From assembly GCF_003289925.1 (NCBI RefSeq), contig NZ_QLZQ01000002.1, positions 83,282-147,281 of the forward strand: a stretch of 64,000 nucleotides of DNA. Direction: 5' to 3'. The position numbers and the translations under genes were made by a program. The DNA is from Planococcus maitriensis. GTDB lineage: Bacteria; Bacillota; Bacilli; Bacillales_A; Planococcaceae. Below the pieces are notes generated by a model, which was given only the letters and a program-made list of their open reading frames with translations, was not told the origin of the DNA and searched no databases. Positions 1 to 6,586 of the stretch are shown one piece after another. Every line of letters begins with the position of its first letter. Within the stretch, counting starts at the first letter, position 1.

Positions 1-15
1 GCTTCCTTCTGTCCC

Positions 16-123
16 TCAGGCCAAAAAGCCGAAATCAAGCGCGAAGCTGAAGATGATGAGTGTGTGGATGACTGTAAACCATACTCCCTGTTTGTTGAGT
101 TTTTCCAAATTTTCATATTGCAT
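16..123 (-). CDS. small membrane-peptide candidate, 35 aa
   Basis: A 35-codon open frame starts with ATG and has a good ribosome binding site (AAAGGGGTG) about 5 bases upstream. The N-terminal third is polar (MQYENLEKLNK) and is followed by one hydrophobic stretch of roughly 20 residues (about 13-33), so it would be a single-span membrane peptide if made. I do not recognise the family. It is divergent from the nicotinamidase gene. Only the ribosome binding site and the hydrophobic segment support it, so it could be chance. Confidence 0.4.
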   Translation of the reverse strand: MQYENLEKLNKQGVWFTVIHTLIIFSFALDFGFLA

Positions 124-215
124 GGACACACCCCTTTTCTGTTTTGTCCATTATAATTAATTTTCAGAATATTTGCAATACATTCAACTTATATTATCCG
201 CTCGTTTCTTGTTCG

Positions 216-244
216 TTAACAGCCTGTATGTAAACGGGTATACT
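216..244 (+). promoter_or_regulatory. sigma-A promoter of pncA
   Basis: TTAACA and TATACT are separated by 17 bases and end about 24 bases before the pncA start codon. Both boxes are one mismatch from consensus. Confidence 0.6.
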
Positions 245-267
245 ATAGAAAATGGGAGGCGATTGAA

Positions 268-810
268 ATGAAGAAAGCATTGCTTGTAGTGGATTACACG
301 GTGGATTTTGTCGCGGAAGATGGCGCATTGACGTGCGGCGCACCCGGGCAGGAAATCGAGGAAACGGTTTGCTTCATTACGGAACAATTCATTGAAAACG
401 GCGATTTTGTGGTCATGCCTGTCGATTTACACGAAGAAGATGACCCCTACCATCCCGAAACCAAGCTGTTCCCGCCCCATAACATCAAGGGGACGGATGG
501 ACGGAAATTATACGGACGGCTGCAGGACGTCTATGACCGCCATCAGGAAGACATCGTCTGGATGGACAAGACCCGCTATAGTGCGTTCGCCGGGACGCGC
601 CTTGAGCTGCTGCTGCGCGAACGGGACATCGAGGAAGTCCATATTATCGGTGTCTGCACGGATATCTGTGTACTGCACACCGCCATCGATGCATACAATA
701 AAGGATTCGGGATCGTCGTCCACGAACAAGCCGTGGCAAGCTTTGACGCCGCAGGCCACCGCTATGCCCTGCGGCACTTTGAGACCATTTTAGGCGCCCA
801 AATTCGATAA
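268..810 (+). CDS. pncA: nicotinamidase / isochorismatase-family cysteine hydrolase
   Basis: 180 aa, about the usual length for the family. Hydrolyses nicotinamide to nicotinate and ammonia in the cytoplasm, feeding the NAD salvage (Preiss-Handler) route. The catalytic triad of the isochorismatase fold is visible: Asp9 (VVDYTVDF), Lys101 (DKTRYSAF) and Cys134 (GVCTDICVLHTA). The metal-site residues typical of nicotinamidases are Asp53, His55 and His71 (the last in FPPHNIKGT). The ATG follows a GGAGG box. That metal set favours nicotinamidase over other cysteine hydrolases; the precise substrate is inferred. It appears monocistronic, with the next gene about 95 bases away behind its own promoter. 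Confidence 0.88.
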   Translation: MKKALLVVDYTVDFVAEDGALTCGAPGQEIEETVCFITEQFIENGDFVVMPVDLHEEDDPYHPETKLFPPHNIKGTDGRKLYGRLQDVYDRHQEDIVWMDKTRYSAFAGTRLELLLRERDIEEVHIIGVCTDICVLHTAIDAYNKGFGIVVHEQAVASFDAAGHRYALRHFETILGAQIR

Positions 811-825
811 ATTTTACTGTTCCAT

Positions 826-851
826 GTTTTAAAAGTCCTGAATGTGGTTAT
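826..851 (+). promoter_or_regulatory. possible sigma-B promoter of the GlsB-like gene
   Basis: GTTTTA, 14 bases, then GGTTAT, each one mismatch from the sigma-B boxes GTTTAA and GGGTAT. It lies 55 bases before a gene whose family is commonly stress-induced. Confidence 0.42.
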
Positions 852-905
852 ACCTAAAGTGTAGCACTTATAACAATAAAACATTTAGAAGGAGCTGGAA
901 AAAAC

Positions 906-1169
906 ATGGGAATCATTTTATATCTAATCATGGGTGGTATTATCGGTTGGCTAGCCGGCCTGATCCTCGGAAAAGACATTCCGGGCGGCATCATCGGTAA
1001 CATCATCGCAGGTATCATCGGTGCATGGCTAGGCGGCCTGCTCCTTGGAGACTTGGGGCCTGTCATCTGGGACGTAGCAATCATCCCGGCATTGATCGGT
1101 GCATTGATCTTCGTCTTTGTCCTAAGTTTGATCCTTGGATCAATGAACAAAGGTCGCAAACGCGCATAA
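906..1169 (+). CDS. GlsB/YeaQ/YmgE-family stress membrane protein
   Basis: 87 aa, very hydrophobic and glycine-rich. Three membrane helices can be drawn (about 2-22, 28-48 and 55-80), with the repeated GGIIG/GGIIGNIIAGIIGAWLGG style typical of the transglycosylase-associated (YeaQ/YmgE, GlsB) family. It ends in a basic tail (NKGRKRA). These small inner-membrane proteins belong to general stress regulons; their molecular role is unknown. The start follows an AAGGAGCTGG box. A bidirectional terminator lies directly downstream and separates it from the convergent transglycosylase gene. Confidence 0.85.
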   Translation: MGIILYLIMGGIIGWLAGLILGKDIPGGIIGNIIAGIIGAWLGGLLLGDLGPVIWDVAIIPALIGALIFVFVLSLILGSMNKGRKRA

Positions 1170-1172
1170 CGA

Positions 1173-1206
1173 AAAAAGAGTGGACTCCGGTCCGCTCTTT
1201 TTTTTA
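1173..1206. terminator. bidirectional terminator
   Basis: An A-run, then a stem of GAGTGGAC against GTCCGCTC with a 4-base loop, then a run of eight or more T. It serves both convergent genes and touches the stop codon of the minus-strand gene at 1204. Confidence 0.85.
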
Positions 1207-1851
1207 TGAATTATTATATTGTTCTTCAAAACGCCCGTAATAATGAAGGATGTCTTCCACGTATTCATCGCTATGGTTGTAGCGGTAAATCGCCCGCTCC
1301 AAATCCCCTTCTGCCGCACCGTTTTGCGCCAGATAATTGGCGGCGCTGTGGAGGGCATCTTCCAGGTCATACGGGTCGGCTACGCCGTCGCCGTCGGCAT
1401 CTACCCCGTATCCCCCGTATTTCGCGATGACTTCCGGGTCGATCTTGTCCGCTTCCGGTATTTCGCCTTGCCCCTGTCCAGAACAGGTCGGGTGGCTCCA
1501 GCCCACGAACGTGCAGGGCATGAACTGCATATGCCCTTCTGCCCCGACCGGCGACAACAACGGATCCATCGTCGAGAATTTCGTTTCAATTCGGTGGTGT
1601 GCGGCCAATAATGTCCAAGGAATTCCGTAACGGTCTGCCGCTTCCTGGTAGAGCGTAATATTATCTTCCGGAAACGGCACTTCAAATACGCGGTCCTGCC
1701 CTTTTTGCACCGTTTCCTTCACTGTATCGCCGTAATAGGAATACGCCACCACCGCGACAAGCGTGAAAGCTACGATCGCCGCAGGAAATAGCATCAATAA
1801 AAAGAGGAACCTCAAAAGAAGCGAAGGTTTTTTTCGTTTTTTCTGTTTCAT
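1204..1851 (-). CDS. membrane-anchored lytic transglycosylase
   Basis: 215 aa. A basic N-terminus (KQKKRKK) leads into one membrane helix (about 10-38), so the rest should face the cell wall. The catalytic domain shows the lysozyme-like transglycosylase pattern: Glu89 in AAHHRIETKFS, then GAEGHMQFMP (103-112), and the late motif AIYRYNHSDEYVEDIL. It should cleave peptidoglycan glycan strands. Residues 151-162 (DADGDGVADPYD) look like an EF-hand/dockerin type calcium loop placed between the two halves of the fold, which suggests calcium dependence (inference). It resembles the lytic transglycosylase half of CwlT-type enzymes but lacks a peptidase domain. Confidence 0.8.
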   Translation of the reverse strand: MKQKKRKKPSLLLRFLFLLMLFPAAIVAFTLVAVVAYSYYGDTVKETVQKGQDRVFEVPFPEDNITLYQEAADRYGIPWTLLAAHHRIETKFSTMDPLLSPVGAEGHMQFMPCTFVGWSHPTCSGQGQGEIPEADKIDPEVIAKYGGYGVDADGDGVADPYDLEDALHSAANYLAQNGAAEGDLERAIYRYNHSDEYVEDILHYYGRFEEQYNNS

Positions 1852-1999
1852 ATGTTCACACCTATAGTTTCATTTGCCTCAGTTTACCATAGCCCGCAGG
1901 TCTTTGCCCATTTGCTGAAAGTTTTTAGAGGCCGGTGCAGGAGAAATTTTAGTTGAAGAGAATATGTATAATAACAACTGCAGAAAGGAGGAACAGCCT

Positions 2000-2389
2000 A
2001 TGTGGGAAGACTTCAAGAAATTCGCCTTGAAAGGCAATGTGCTGGACTTGGCGATTGCGGTAGTCATCGGTGCGGCGTTCGGGAAGATTGTCACTTCGCT
2101 TGTCGAAGACATCATCATGCCGGCCGTGGGGATTCTGCTTGGCGGATTCAGTGTCGAGGATTGGACTTATACTTTTAATGGGGCAGAACTCCGCTATGGC
2201 GCATTCACGCAATCAGTCATCGACTTTTTCATCATTGCGTTCTCCATTTTCCTGGTGATCCGCTTGTTCACGCGCATGAAGCGCAAAAAAGATGTGCCGG
2301 CTGAGGAAGAACCGGAAGTGCTCGACAAGAAAGAAGAACTATTGATCGAAATCCGCGACCTTCTGTCAAAAGAAAAAGCCGGCCAATGA
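2000..2389 (+). CDS. mscL: large-conductance mechanosensitive channel MscL
   Basis: 129 aa, standard length. It starts MWEDFKKFALKGNVLDLAIAVVIGAAFGKIV.. in pattern, with the amphipathic N-terminal helix and the glycine/alanine-packed pore helix (about 15-45). A second helix lies at about 72-95 (SVIDFFIIAFSIFLVIRLF), and the C-terminal bundle is charged and helical (IEIRDLLSKE). It opens under membrane tension to release solutes during hypo-osmotic shock. The ATG at 2000 has AAAGGAGG eight bases upstream and gives the canonical MscL start, so I chose it over an in-frame start 36 bases earlier. Confidence 0.95.
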   Translation: MWEDFKKFALKGNVLDLAIAVVIGAAFGKIVTSLVEDIIMPAVGILLGGFSVEDWTYTFNGAELRYGAFTQSVIDFFIIAFSIFLVIRLFTRMKRKKDVPAEEEPEVLDKKEELLIEIRDLLSKEKAGQ

Positions 2390-2402
2390 CCGGTTCTCCC
2401 CT

Positions 2403-2430
2403 GAGCTGCCGAAGCGATTCGGCAGCTTTT
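2403..2430 (+). terminator. terminator of mscL
   Basis: GCTGCCGAA, a 4-base loop, TTCGGCAGC, then TTTT. The hairpin may also stop the convergent sco transcript, but there is no T-run on that strand. Confidence 0.75.
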
Positions 2431-2449
2431 CATTTTGTTCATTCTGGCT

Positions 2450-3007
2450 TCACTGCGCCAATTCCTGCATGTCTTCGATGATTTCCGCTGTCGGCACATT
2501 CTCAAAGCCGTCATAATTGCCGACGACTTCCCCTTGCTGATCGACCAGGTAAAAAGAAGTGCCATGGATGACCTGGTCGCTGTTCGGGTCGTTCTTGACC
2601 AGGGATTTGAAATTCTCCGTGGCAAACTCCGCAATCTCATCCTGTGAATAACCGGTCAGCAAATGCCATTTGCTTTCATCCGGAATCGGGTAATGCGACA
2701 AGTATTCCTGCATTTTTTCCGGCGTGTCCTCTTTCGGGTCTACGCTGAAAGCGATAATCTTGTAATCACTCAAGCCCTTTGCTTCCATTTCCTTCTGCAA
2801 ATCGGCCATATTGAACGTCATCGGCGGGCACACCGTCTCACAATTCGTGAAGACAAATGTCGCCAGCCAAGGCGTCCCTTCCAATTGCTGCTTGCTAACC
2901 TGTTCGCCGCGGTGGTCGGTGTAATTGAACTCCTCGACCGTTTCCGCGCCGCATGCTGCGAGAAACAGCATCAGCGCCGACAGCAGCGCCGCCCATTTCC
3001 ACTTCAT
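2450..3007 (-). CDS. sco: SCO/SenC copper chaperone lipoprotein
   Basis: 185 aa from the ATG at 3007. A lipoprotein signal ends in LAAC, making Cys19 the lipidated residue. The thioredoxin-like domain carries the copper motif Cys56-x3-Cys60 (TNCETVCPP) and the distal histidine in QVIHGTSFYLV, the three ligands of SCO1/SenC proteins that assemble the CuA site of cytochrome c oxidase. B. subtilis YpmQ is the counterpart. It sits on the outer face of the membrane. A longer frame runs upstream to 3235 but overlaps the YvrJ gene and would bury the signal peptide, so I reject that start. Confidence 0.88.
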   Translation of the reverse strand: MKWKWAALLSALMLFLAACGAETVEEFNYTDHRGEQVSKQQLEGTPWLATFVFTNCETVCPPMTFNMADLQKEMEAKGLSDYKIIAFSVDPKEDTPEKMQEYLSHYPIPDESKWHLLTGYSQDEIAEFATENFKSLVKNDPNSDQVIHGTSFYLVDQQGEVVGNYDGFENVPTAEIIEDMQELAQ

Positions 3008-3102
3008 ATCATTGCCCCCACTCTCGTAACTGCCTATATCATAGCCGAACAAGGGCCTGAAAACAATCGGGGTGTGCGCTCCAGAAATCACAACTTTGTG
3101 AA

Positions 3103-3231
3103 TTACGGCGTCTTCATCGTGATGAGCGCATCGTGGATCGCGACAAGCTTGCCTTCCACCCGGTGCATCAGGTAAAACGAAACGAATATCGGAAATCCGA
3201 GTTCCTGTATCCATTGCATCCACTCCTGCAT
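3103..3231 (-). CDS. YvrJ-family small protein, 42 aa
   Basis: A 42-codon gene with a strong AAAGGAGGCG box before the ATG. The pattern (polar start, ELGFPIFVSFYLMHRVEGKL, then an amphipathic tail) matches the YvrJ family, whose members are about 40-50 aa with a short hydrophobic segment. It lies directly after the DUF1659 and DUF2922 genes on the same strand, and these three families commonly travel together in Bacillales. Function is unknown. A terminator hairpin sits between it and the DUF2922 gene, so it may depend on read-through or its own promoter. Confidence 0.75.
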   Translation of the reverse strand: MQEWMQWIQELGFPIFVSFYLMHRVEGKLVAIHDALITMKTP

Positions 3232-3249
3232 CCAAGCGCCTCCTTTCTT

Positions 3250-3285
3250 TTTTTAAAAAAGCCCTCCCGCAGATGCGGGAAGGCC
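3250..3285 (-). terminator. terminator between DUF2922 and YvrJ genes
   Basis: On the minus strand a stem of CTTCCCGCA against TGCGGGAGG is followed by a T-run. It lies inside an otherwise operon-like set. Confidence 0.75.
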
Positions 3286-3292
3286 GTCTTGC

Positions 3293-3508
3293 TTATACGT
3301 CGTATTCGACGACAGTGCGCTCGACGACGCGTGCGCCTTTGGCGAGCGCAAACGGCGATCCGCCGACTTCAAAAATGTTCTGGTCGACGATGGTCTGCAT
3401 GCCGGCGATGATTTCCTGTGCCGTCAAATCTTCACGCGGTTCATCGACCGTCAAGGTGACCGCTTTGTTTGCGGCCGTTTCAAAAATCAATTCCAGTGTT
3501 TTCGCCAT
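3293..3508 (-). CDS. DUF2922 family protein
   Basis: 71 aa, soluble, beginning MAKTLELIFET and containing KAVTLTVDEPRED..LTAQEI...M..I. That is the DUF2922 pattern: a short beta-hairpin with a conserved V-x-x-P-R-x-x-L segment. Its partner DUF1659 gene is 18 bases upstream, and the two proteins probably act together. Function is unknown. An AGGGGGAGAA box precedes the ATG. Confidence 0.82.
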   Translation of the reverse strand: MAKTLELIFETAANKAVTLTVDEPREDLTAQEIIAGMQTIVDQNIFEVGGSPFALAKGARVVERTVVEYDV

Positions 3509-3526
3509 GTGTTCTTCTCCCCCTCA

Positions 3527-3754
3527 TTATTGATAGATGCTTGAACCGGAAATCTTCTCCAGTTCCATAAGCGGTTTCGTGCCGAATGTTTCCAACACTT
3601 GCGCCGCCTGGAAGATCCCATCGGCAGTAGCCGCTTCCGCCACGTTCTGATACGCCTTCACTTTACGCTTCAAACGCCCTTGTTCATCGAGCCCGTTATC
3701 GAACGTCAAGCGCATGCTTGCGTTCTTGAAATCGCTGAATGCCATATTGCTCAC
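3527..3754 (-). CDS. DUF1659 family protein
   Basis: 75 aa, with MAFSDFKNASMRLTFDNGLDEQGR..KRKV..Y.NV, the DUF1659 pattern. First gene of the DUF1659-DUF2922-YvrJ set, with an AAAGGGGGTGAG box before the start. Function is unknown; the constant association with DUF2922 suggests a small complex (inference). No signal peptide or membrane segment. Confidence 0.82.
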   Translation of the reverse strand: MSNMAFSDFKNASMRLTFDNGLDEQGRLKRKVKAYQNVAEAATADGIFQAAQVLETFGTKPLMELEKISGSSIYQ

Positions 3755-3863
3755 CCCCTTTCATTCGCTATATAGACATAAACACGAAAAAAGGATACAT
3801 TTCAGGTGAATTTTTTTTCGCGGGCTTCTATAATGGTAGAGAGAATGATTGAGGTGAGACGAA

Positions 3864-4295
3864 GTGGAATTAGAAGGCTGGTTTTTATGGTTCATTTTAT
3901 TCTGGGTCGTGGTATTGGTCGGGCTGTTCGCGATCGGCGGCTATTTCATGTTCCGGAAATTCCTGAAATCGATGCCGAAAGAAGACGGCTTGTCGGATCT
4001 GAACTGGGAAGAATACTATGTAGAGAAAACGATCCACCTTTGGGGAGCCGAGGAAAAAGAGCTCTTGAACGAATTGGTACAGCCGGTGCCGGACCTTTTC
4101 CGCCCGGTGGCGAAACAGAAAATCGCGGGGCGCATCGGCGAGATCCTGCTGGAGGAAAAAGCCAAGAAAATGGAATTGCAGCACATCATCCGCGGCTATA
4201 TCCAAGCGACGCCGAAGCGTGACCACAAATTCTTGCGCAAAAAAATGGCCGAACTCGAAATCGATGTCACGCCATATGAGCAATATTTCGAATAA
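3864..4295 (+). CDS. yneK: DUF2621 (YneK-like) membrane protein
   Basis: 143 aa from a GTG start preceded by GAGGTGA. One N-terminal membrane helix (about 5-30, rich in F, W and V) is followed by a charged cytoplasmic domain with ELLNELVQPVPDLFRPVAKQKIAGRI. This is the DUF2621 pattern of B. subtilis YneK. In B. subtilis yneK lies beside the ccd (yneI-yneJ) genes, and here ccdC is the next gene, on the opposite strand. Function is unknown. A TATAAT box lies about 35 bases upstream. Confidence 0.78.
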   Translation: MELEGWFLWFILFWVVVLVGLFAIGGYFMFRKFLKSMPKEDGLSDLNWEEYYVEKTIHLWGAEEKELLNELVQPVPDLFRPVAKQKIAGRIGEILLEEKAKKMELQHIIRGYIQATPKRDHKFLRKKMAELEIDVTPYEQYFE

Positions 4296-4302
4296 TAACT
4301 AT

Positions 4303-4339
4303 AAAAAAGCTGTCCCCTTATTCGGGGACAGCTTTTTTT
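4303..4339. terminator. terminator after yneK
   Basis: Stem of AAGCTGTCCCC against GGGGACAGCTT with an A-run before and seven T after. Confidence 0.85.
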
Positions 4340-4409
4340 CAAAGTATTTATGAATTCCGTGATTTGCTGTGAATAAAAGGAGATCACTTATTCTTTATTT
4401 AAAGCTCAA

Positions 4410-4790
4410 TATTCTCTCCAAGTATTTGGAGAAGCGTTCGCTCGTAAACCCTTTTGCTCAATAATGCTGCGCATTATTTCCTCAAAGATAAGGTCTCCCG
4501 TAGGTCGACCTTATCTTTCCAGTGGAGCAGCGTAAGCGACGAGACGACCGGGACCCCGCAAGAAATGAATGAGCTAAGCTTAGCTGAGCGCATTCATTTG
4601 CGACGCATCTGCCCCGCAGATGTGGGAGCAAATTTTTTCTGCGATGCTTGAGCGAAGCGAAAGTTGAGCATGCGGGTTTTCTACGATGCTCGAACGTAGT
4701 GAGAGTTGAGCACAAGGGTTTCAAGGCGGCTGAGGAGGCTTGGGCGCGAGCCCACGGAGTCGTGCGATAAGCTTCGGAAAATACGAGTTC
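4410..4790. repeat. hairpin-rich intergenic block with an internal direct repeat
   Basis: About 380 bases without a credible gene. Inverted repeats seen: TCTCCAA/TTTGGAGA near 4415-4430; AATAATGC/GCATTATT at 4460-4478; a perfect 12-bp arm at 4484-4495 against 4507-4518; a 9-bp arm at 4563-4571 against 4591-4599 enclosing the 14-base palindrome AGCTAAGCTTAGCT; and CATCTGC/GCAGATG near 4606-4621. Two imperfect copies of a roughly 40-base unit lie at 4640-4680 and 4682-4721 (GCGATGCTTGAGCGAAGCG.. and ACGATGCTCGAACGTAGTG..). It lies between convergent genes and may be a dispersed repeat family or a structured RNA. Confidence 0.6.
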
Positions 4791-4810
4791 TTACCTTCCT
4801 CGACAAGCTA

Positions 4811-4847
4811 AAAAACGCTGCTCCCTATTCGGGAACAGCGTTTTTTT
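4811..4847 (-). terminator. terminator overlapping the end of ccdC
   Basis: AAACGCTGTTCCC pairs with GGGAGCAGCGTTT, followed by T on the minus strand. The ccdC stop codon (4825-4827) lies inside the hairpin, so the last codons form its 5' arm. Confidence 0.82.
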
Positions 4848-5331
4848 GCCCTGCAATCAATTGGTATTTGCGCAGCATCGCGAGACGCCATGGCACGATC
4901 ATGCCAAAAGCGAGCAGCCAGAACATGCCGCCGAGCTCCCCGACATCAATCGACGAGCTCAGGATGACTTTCGCCAGCAAGCGCAGGAGCAATAACCCAA
5001 GCAATATGAAGACGAACGCTTTTGAACGCTTCAAATAGATTTCCCCATCACGCACTTCGAATTTCGATGTGCGGATCAAGATGATCGAAACCAAAGCCCC
5101 GACGAGCAGCGCTTCGGCAATTTGCAGCGGTGCCACCCGGAAAAACGGGAAAATGAACATCAAGGCACCCGTCGACATGAACAACGGCGGCAAGATGATC
5201 TTTTTGACCGACGCCGGCTTTTTCGCCGATTTCGACCGGACGATAATCGCCAGTGTGCCCATGATAAGCGCGCCGATGGTCGTTACGGCGAGAAAGACAG
5301 CGGGCGGGATACTATTGAATAATTCATCCAT
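4825..5331 (-). CDS. ccdC: CcdC-family membrane protein
   Basis: 168 aa with about five membrane helices; the CcdC/YneJ pattern includes PPLFMSTGALMFIFPFFR and a late LLLLRLLAKV..SSSIDVGELGGMFWLLAFGMIVPWR. CcdC is associated with CcdA-dependent cytochrome c maturation in Bacillus, though its exact role is unsettled. Its start overlaps the end of the thioredoxin gene by eight bases, so the two are probably translationally coupled. The order ccdA, thioredoxin, ccdC matches the Bacillus ccdA, yneI, yneJ order loosely, with a thioredoxin in place of the CheY-like ccdB. Confidence 0.85.
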   Translation of the reverse strand: MDELFNSIPPAVFLAVTTIGALIMGTLAIIVRSKSAKKPASVKKIILPPLFMSTGALMFIFPFFRVAPLQIAEALLVGALVSIILIRTSKFEVRDGEIYLKRSKAFVFILLGLLLLRLLAKVILSSSIDVGELGGMFWLLAFGMIVPWRLAMLRKYQLIAGQKNAVPE

Positions 5332-5647
5332 CCAATTCTGCCTCCAGTTCGCCGAGCCGGCTTTCCAACTCCTCCATGCGCACGAAACGGGCGAAGCGCA
5401 GCTGTTCTTTCCCTTGCTTGAAAAGAATGACCACAGGCGCCGTGAACAGCATCAACTGCCCGGCGATTTCCGGAACACGCGCCGCGTTCACCAGGTAGAA
5501 CGGGATGGATGCATTCGGCTCCAAACCTTCGACTTGCGGCTTCAGCCCCTCGCATACCGAACAATGGTCGGTTTTGACGAACAGCAGAAACGATTCGCGG
5601 TTTTCTATTTTCTGTTTGAATTGATCCATTGAAGAAATGGTTTCCAT
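5324..5647 (-). CDS. thioredoxin-like protein (CSVC)
   Basis: 107 aa, thioredoxin-length, without a signal peptide. The redox motif Cys29-Ser-Val-Cys32 lies after a beta strand (FLLFVKTDH), and the cis-proline position is visible in FTAPVVILF. It should be a cytoplasmic thiol-disulfide protein. It sits between ccdA (16 bases upstream) and ccdC (8-base overlap), so it probably supplies or passes electrons to the CcdA membrane reductase (inference from position). A CSVC centre is unusual compared with CGPC of housekeeping thioredoxin, suggesting a dedicated partner. Confidence 0.8.
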   Translation of the reverse strand: METISSMDQFKQKIENRESFLLFVKTDHCSVCEGLKPQVEGLEPNASIPFYLVNAARVPEIAGQLMLFTAPVVILFKQGKEQLRFARFVRMEELESRLGELEAELDG

Positions 5648-5662
5648 CTCGTCACCTACTTT

Positions 5663-6373
5663 TTAGAATCCTTGGAAATCCCCGAAAATCGGGCTCAACA
5701 TGCGGATAATGTATGTCATGCCATCAAAGAACAGCAAGACCCCTACCGCGATCATGACAAATCCGCCGACTTTCATGATCGTGCTGTGATGCTTGCGCAG
5801 CCAGCCGAGGCGGGTAACGAAAAACGACAAAACGAAAAATGGAATCGCAAAGCCGAGGACGTAGGCAAGCATATACCAAATGCCCGATCCCGGGTTGGTC
5901 GCAGCGAGCGCATAAATCGCCGCTGTGATCGGCCCGGTGCAAGGCGTCCAGCCAGCCGCAAACGCAAGGCCGATAACGAAAGTCCCCAAAAATCCGGAAG
6001 GGCGGTTCTTGAACGAGAACTTGCGGTCTTGCATCAAGAACTTCGGCGTGAAAACACCGATGATCATTAAACCGAAGATGACGATGAACAAGGCGCCCAC
6101 TTGGCGGATCAATTCGTCGTAGCGCACGAACCATTCGTAAAAGAATGATGTGCTAAAGCCCAATGCGATAAAAATGGTGGAAAAGCCCAATAGGAAAAAT
6201 AAGGTGTGGAACATTCCACGGCGCTGCATCACTTTCCGGTCATTTTTGATCTCATCCATGGTCATCCCCGTAATATAAGATAAAAAGGCAGGATACAAAG
6301 GCAATGTACATGGCGAGATGAAACTCAAGAATCCGGCACCGAAAGCCAAAAGTAAATTAATATCGGTTGCCAT
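5663..6373 (-). CDS. ccdA: CcdA thiol-disulfide transporter
   Basis: 236 aa with six membrane helices. The two redox cysteines lie in [12 protein letters not shown] (Cys22) and [11 protein letters not shown] (about 142), the hallmark of CcdA/DsbD membrane domains. It carries reducing equivalents from cytoplasmic thioredoxin across the membrane to extracytoplasmic thiol proteins, for example for cytochrome c maturation. First gene of the ccdA-trx-ccdC operon; a GAGAGGAGCG box precedes the ATG. Confidence 0.92.
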   Translation of the reverse strand: MATDINLLLAFGAGFLSFISPCTLPLYPAFLSYITGMTMDEIKNDRKVMQRRGMFHTLFFLLGFSTIFIALGFSTSFFYEWFVRYDELIRQVGALFIVIFGLMIIGVFTPKFLMQDRKFSFKNRPSGFLGTFVIGLAFAAGWTPCTGPITAAIYALAATNPGSGIWYMLAYVLGFAIPFFVLSFFVTRLGWLRKHHSTIMKVGGFVMIAVGVLLFFDGMTYIIRMLSPIFGDFQGF

Positions 6374-6487
6374 TCGAACACGCTCCTCTCTCTCACGAAT
6401 TCTATCTTATCAGAGATGATGCGCAAAAACCGCCAAATTGCCTGTGAAATCTTTATGGACATTTCTTGTCCCCGCCTAATCCCCTAC

Positions 6488-6530
6488 ATAAAAAAAAGCC
6501 GGCTCTCTTTAGGGGGAAGAGAGCCGGGCG
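6488..6530 (-). terminator. terminator of argGH
   Basis: On the minus strand GCCCGGCTCTCTT pairs with AAGAGAGCCGGC, followed by eight T. Confidence 0.85.
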
Positions 6531-6586
6531 CAAGTGCCTGCCTGTTGTACCGAACAAGGCAAGCGCGCATATAAGTGGACTAAAGA

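Noticed and set aside
2450..3235. Long 261-codon form of the SCO protein
   Set aside because: It would overlap the well-supported YvrJ gene and bury the lipoprotein signal.
4640..4721. Two 40-base repeats as a CRISPR array
   Set aside because: Only two diverged, adjacent copies, no regular spacers and no cas genes.
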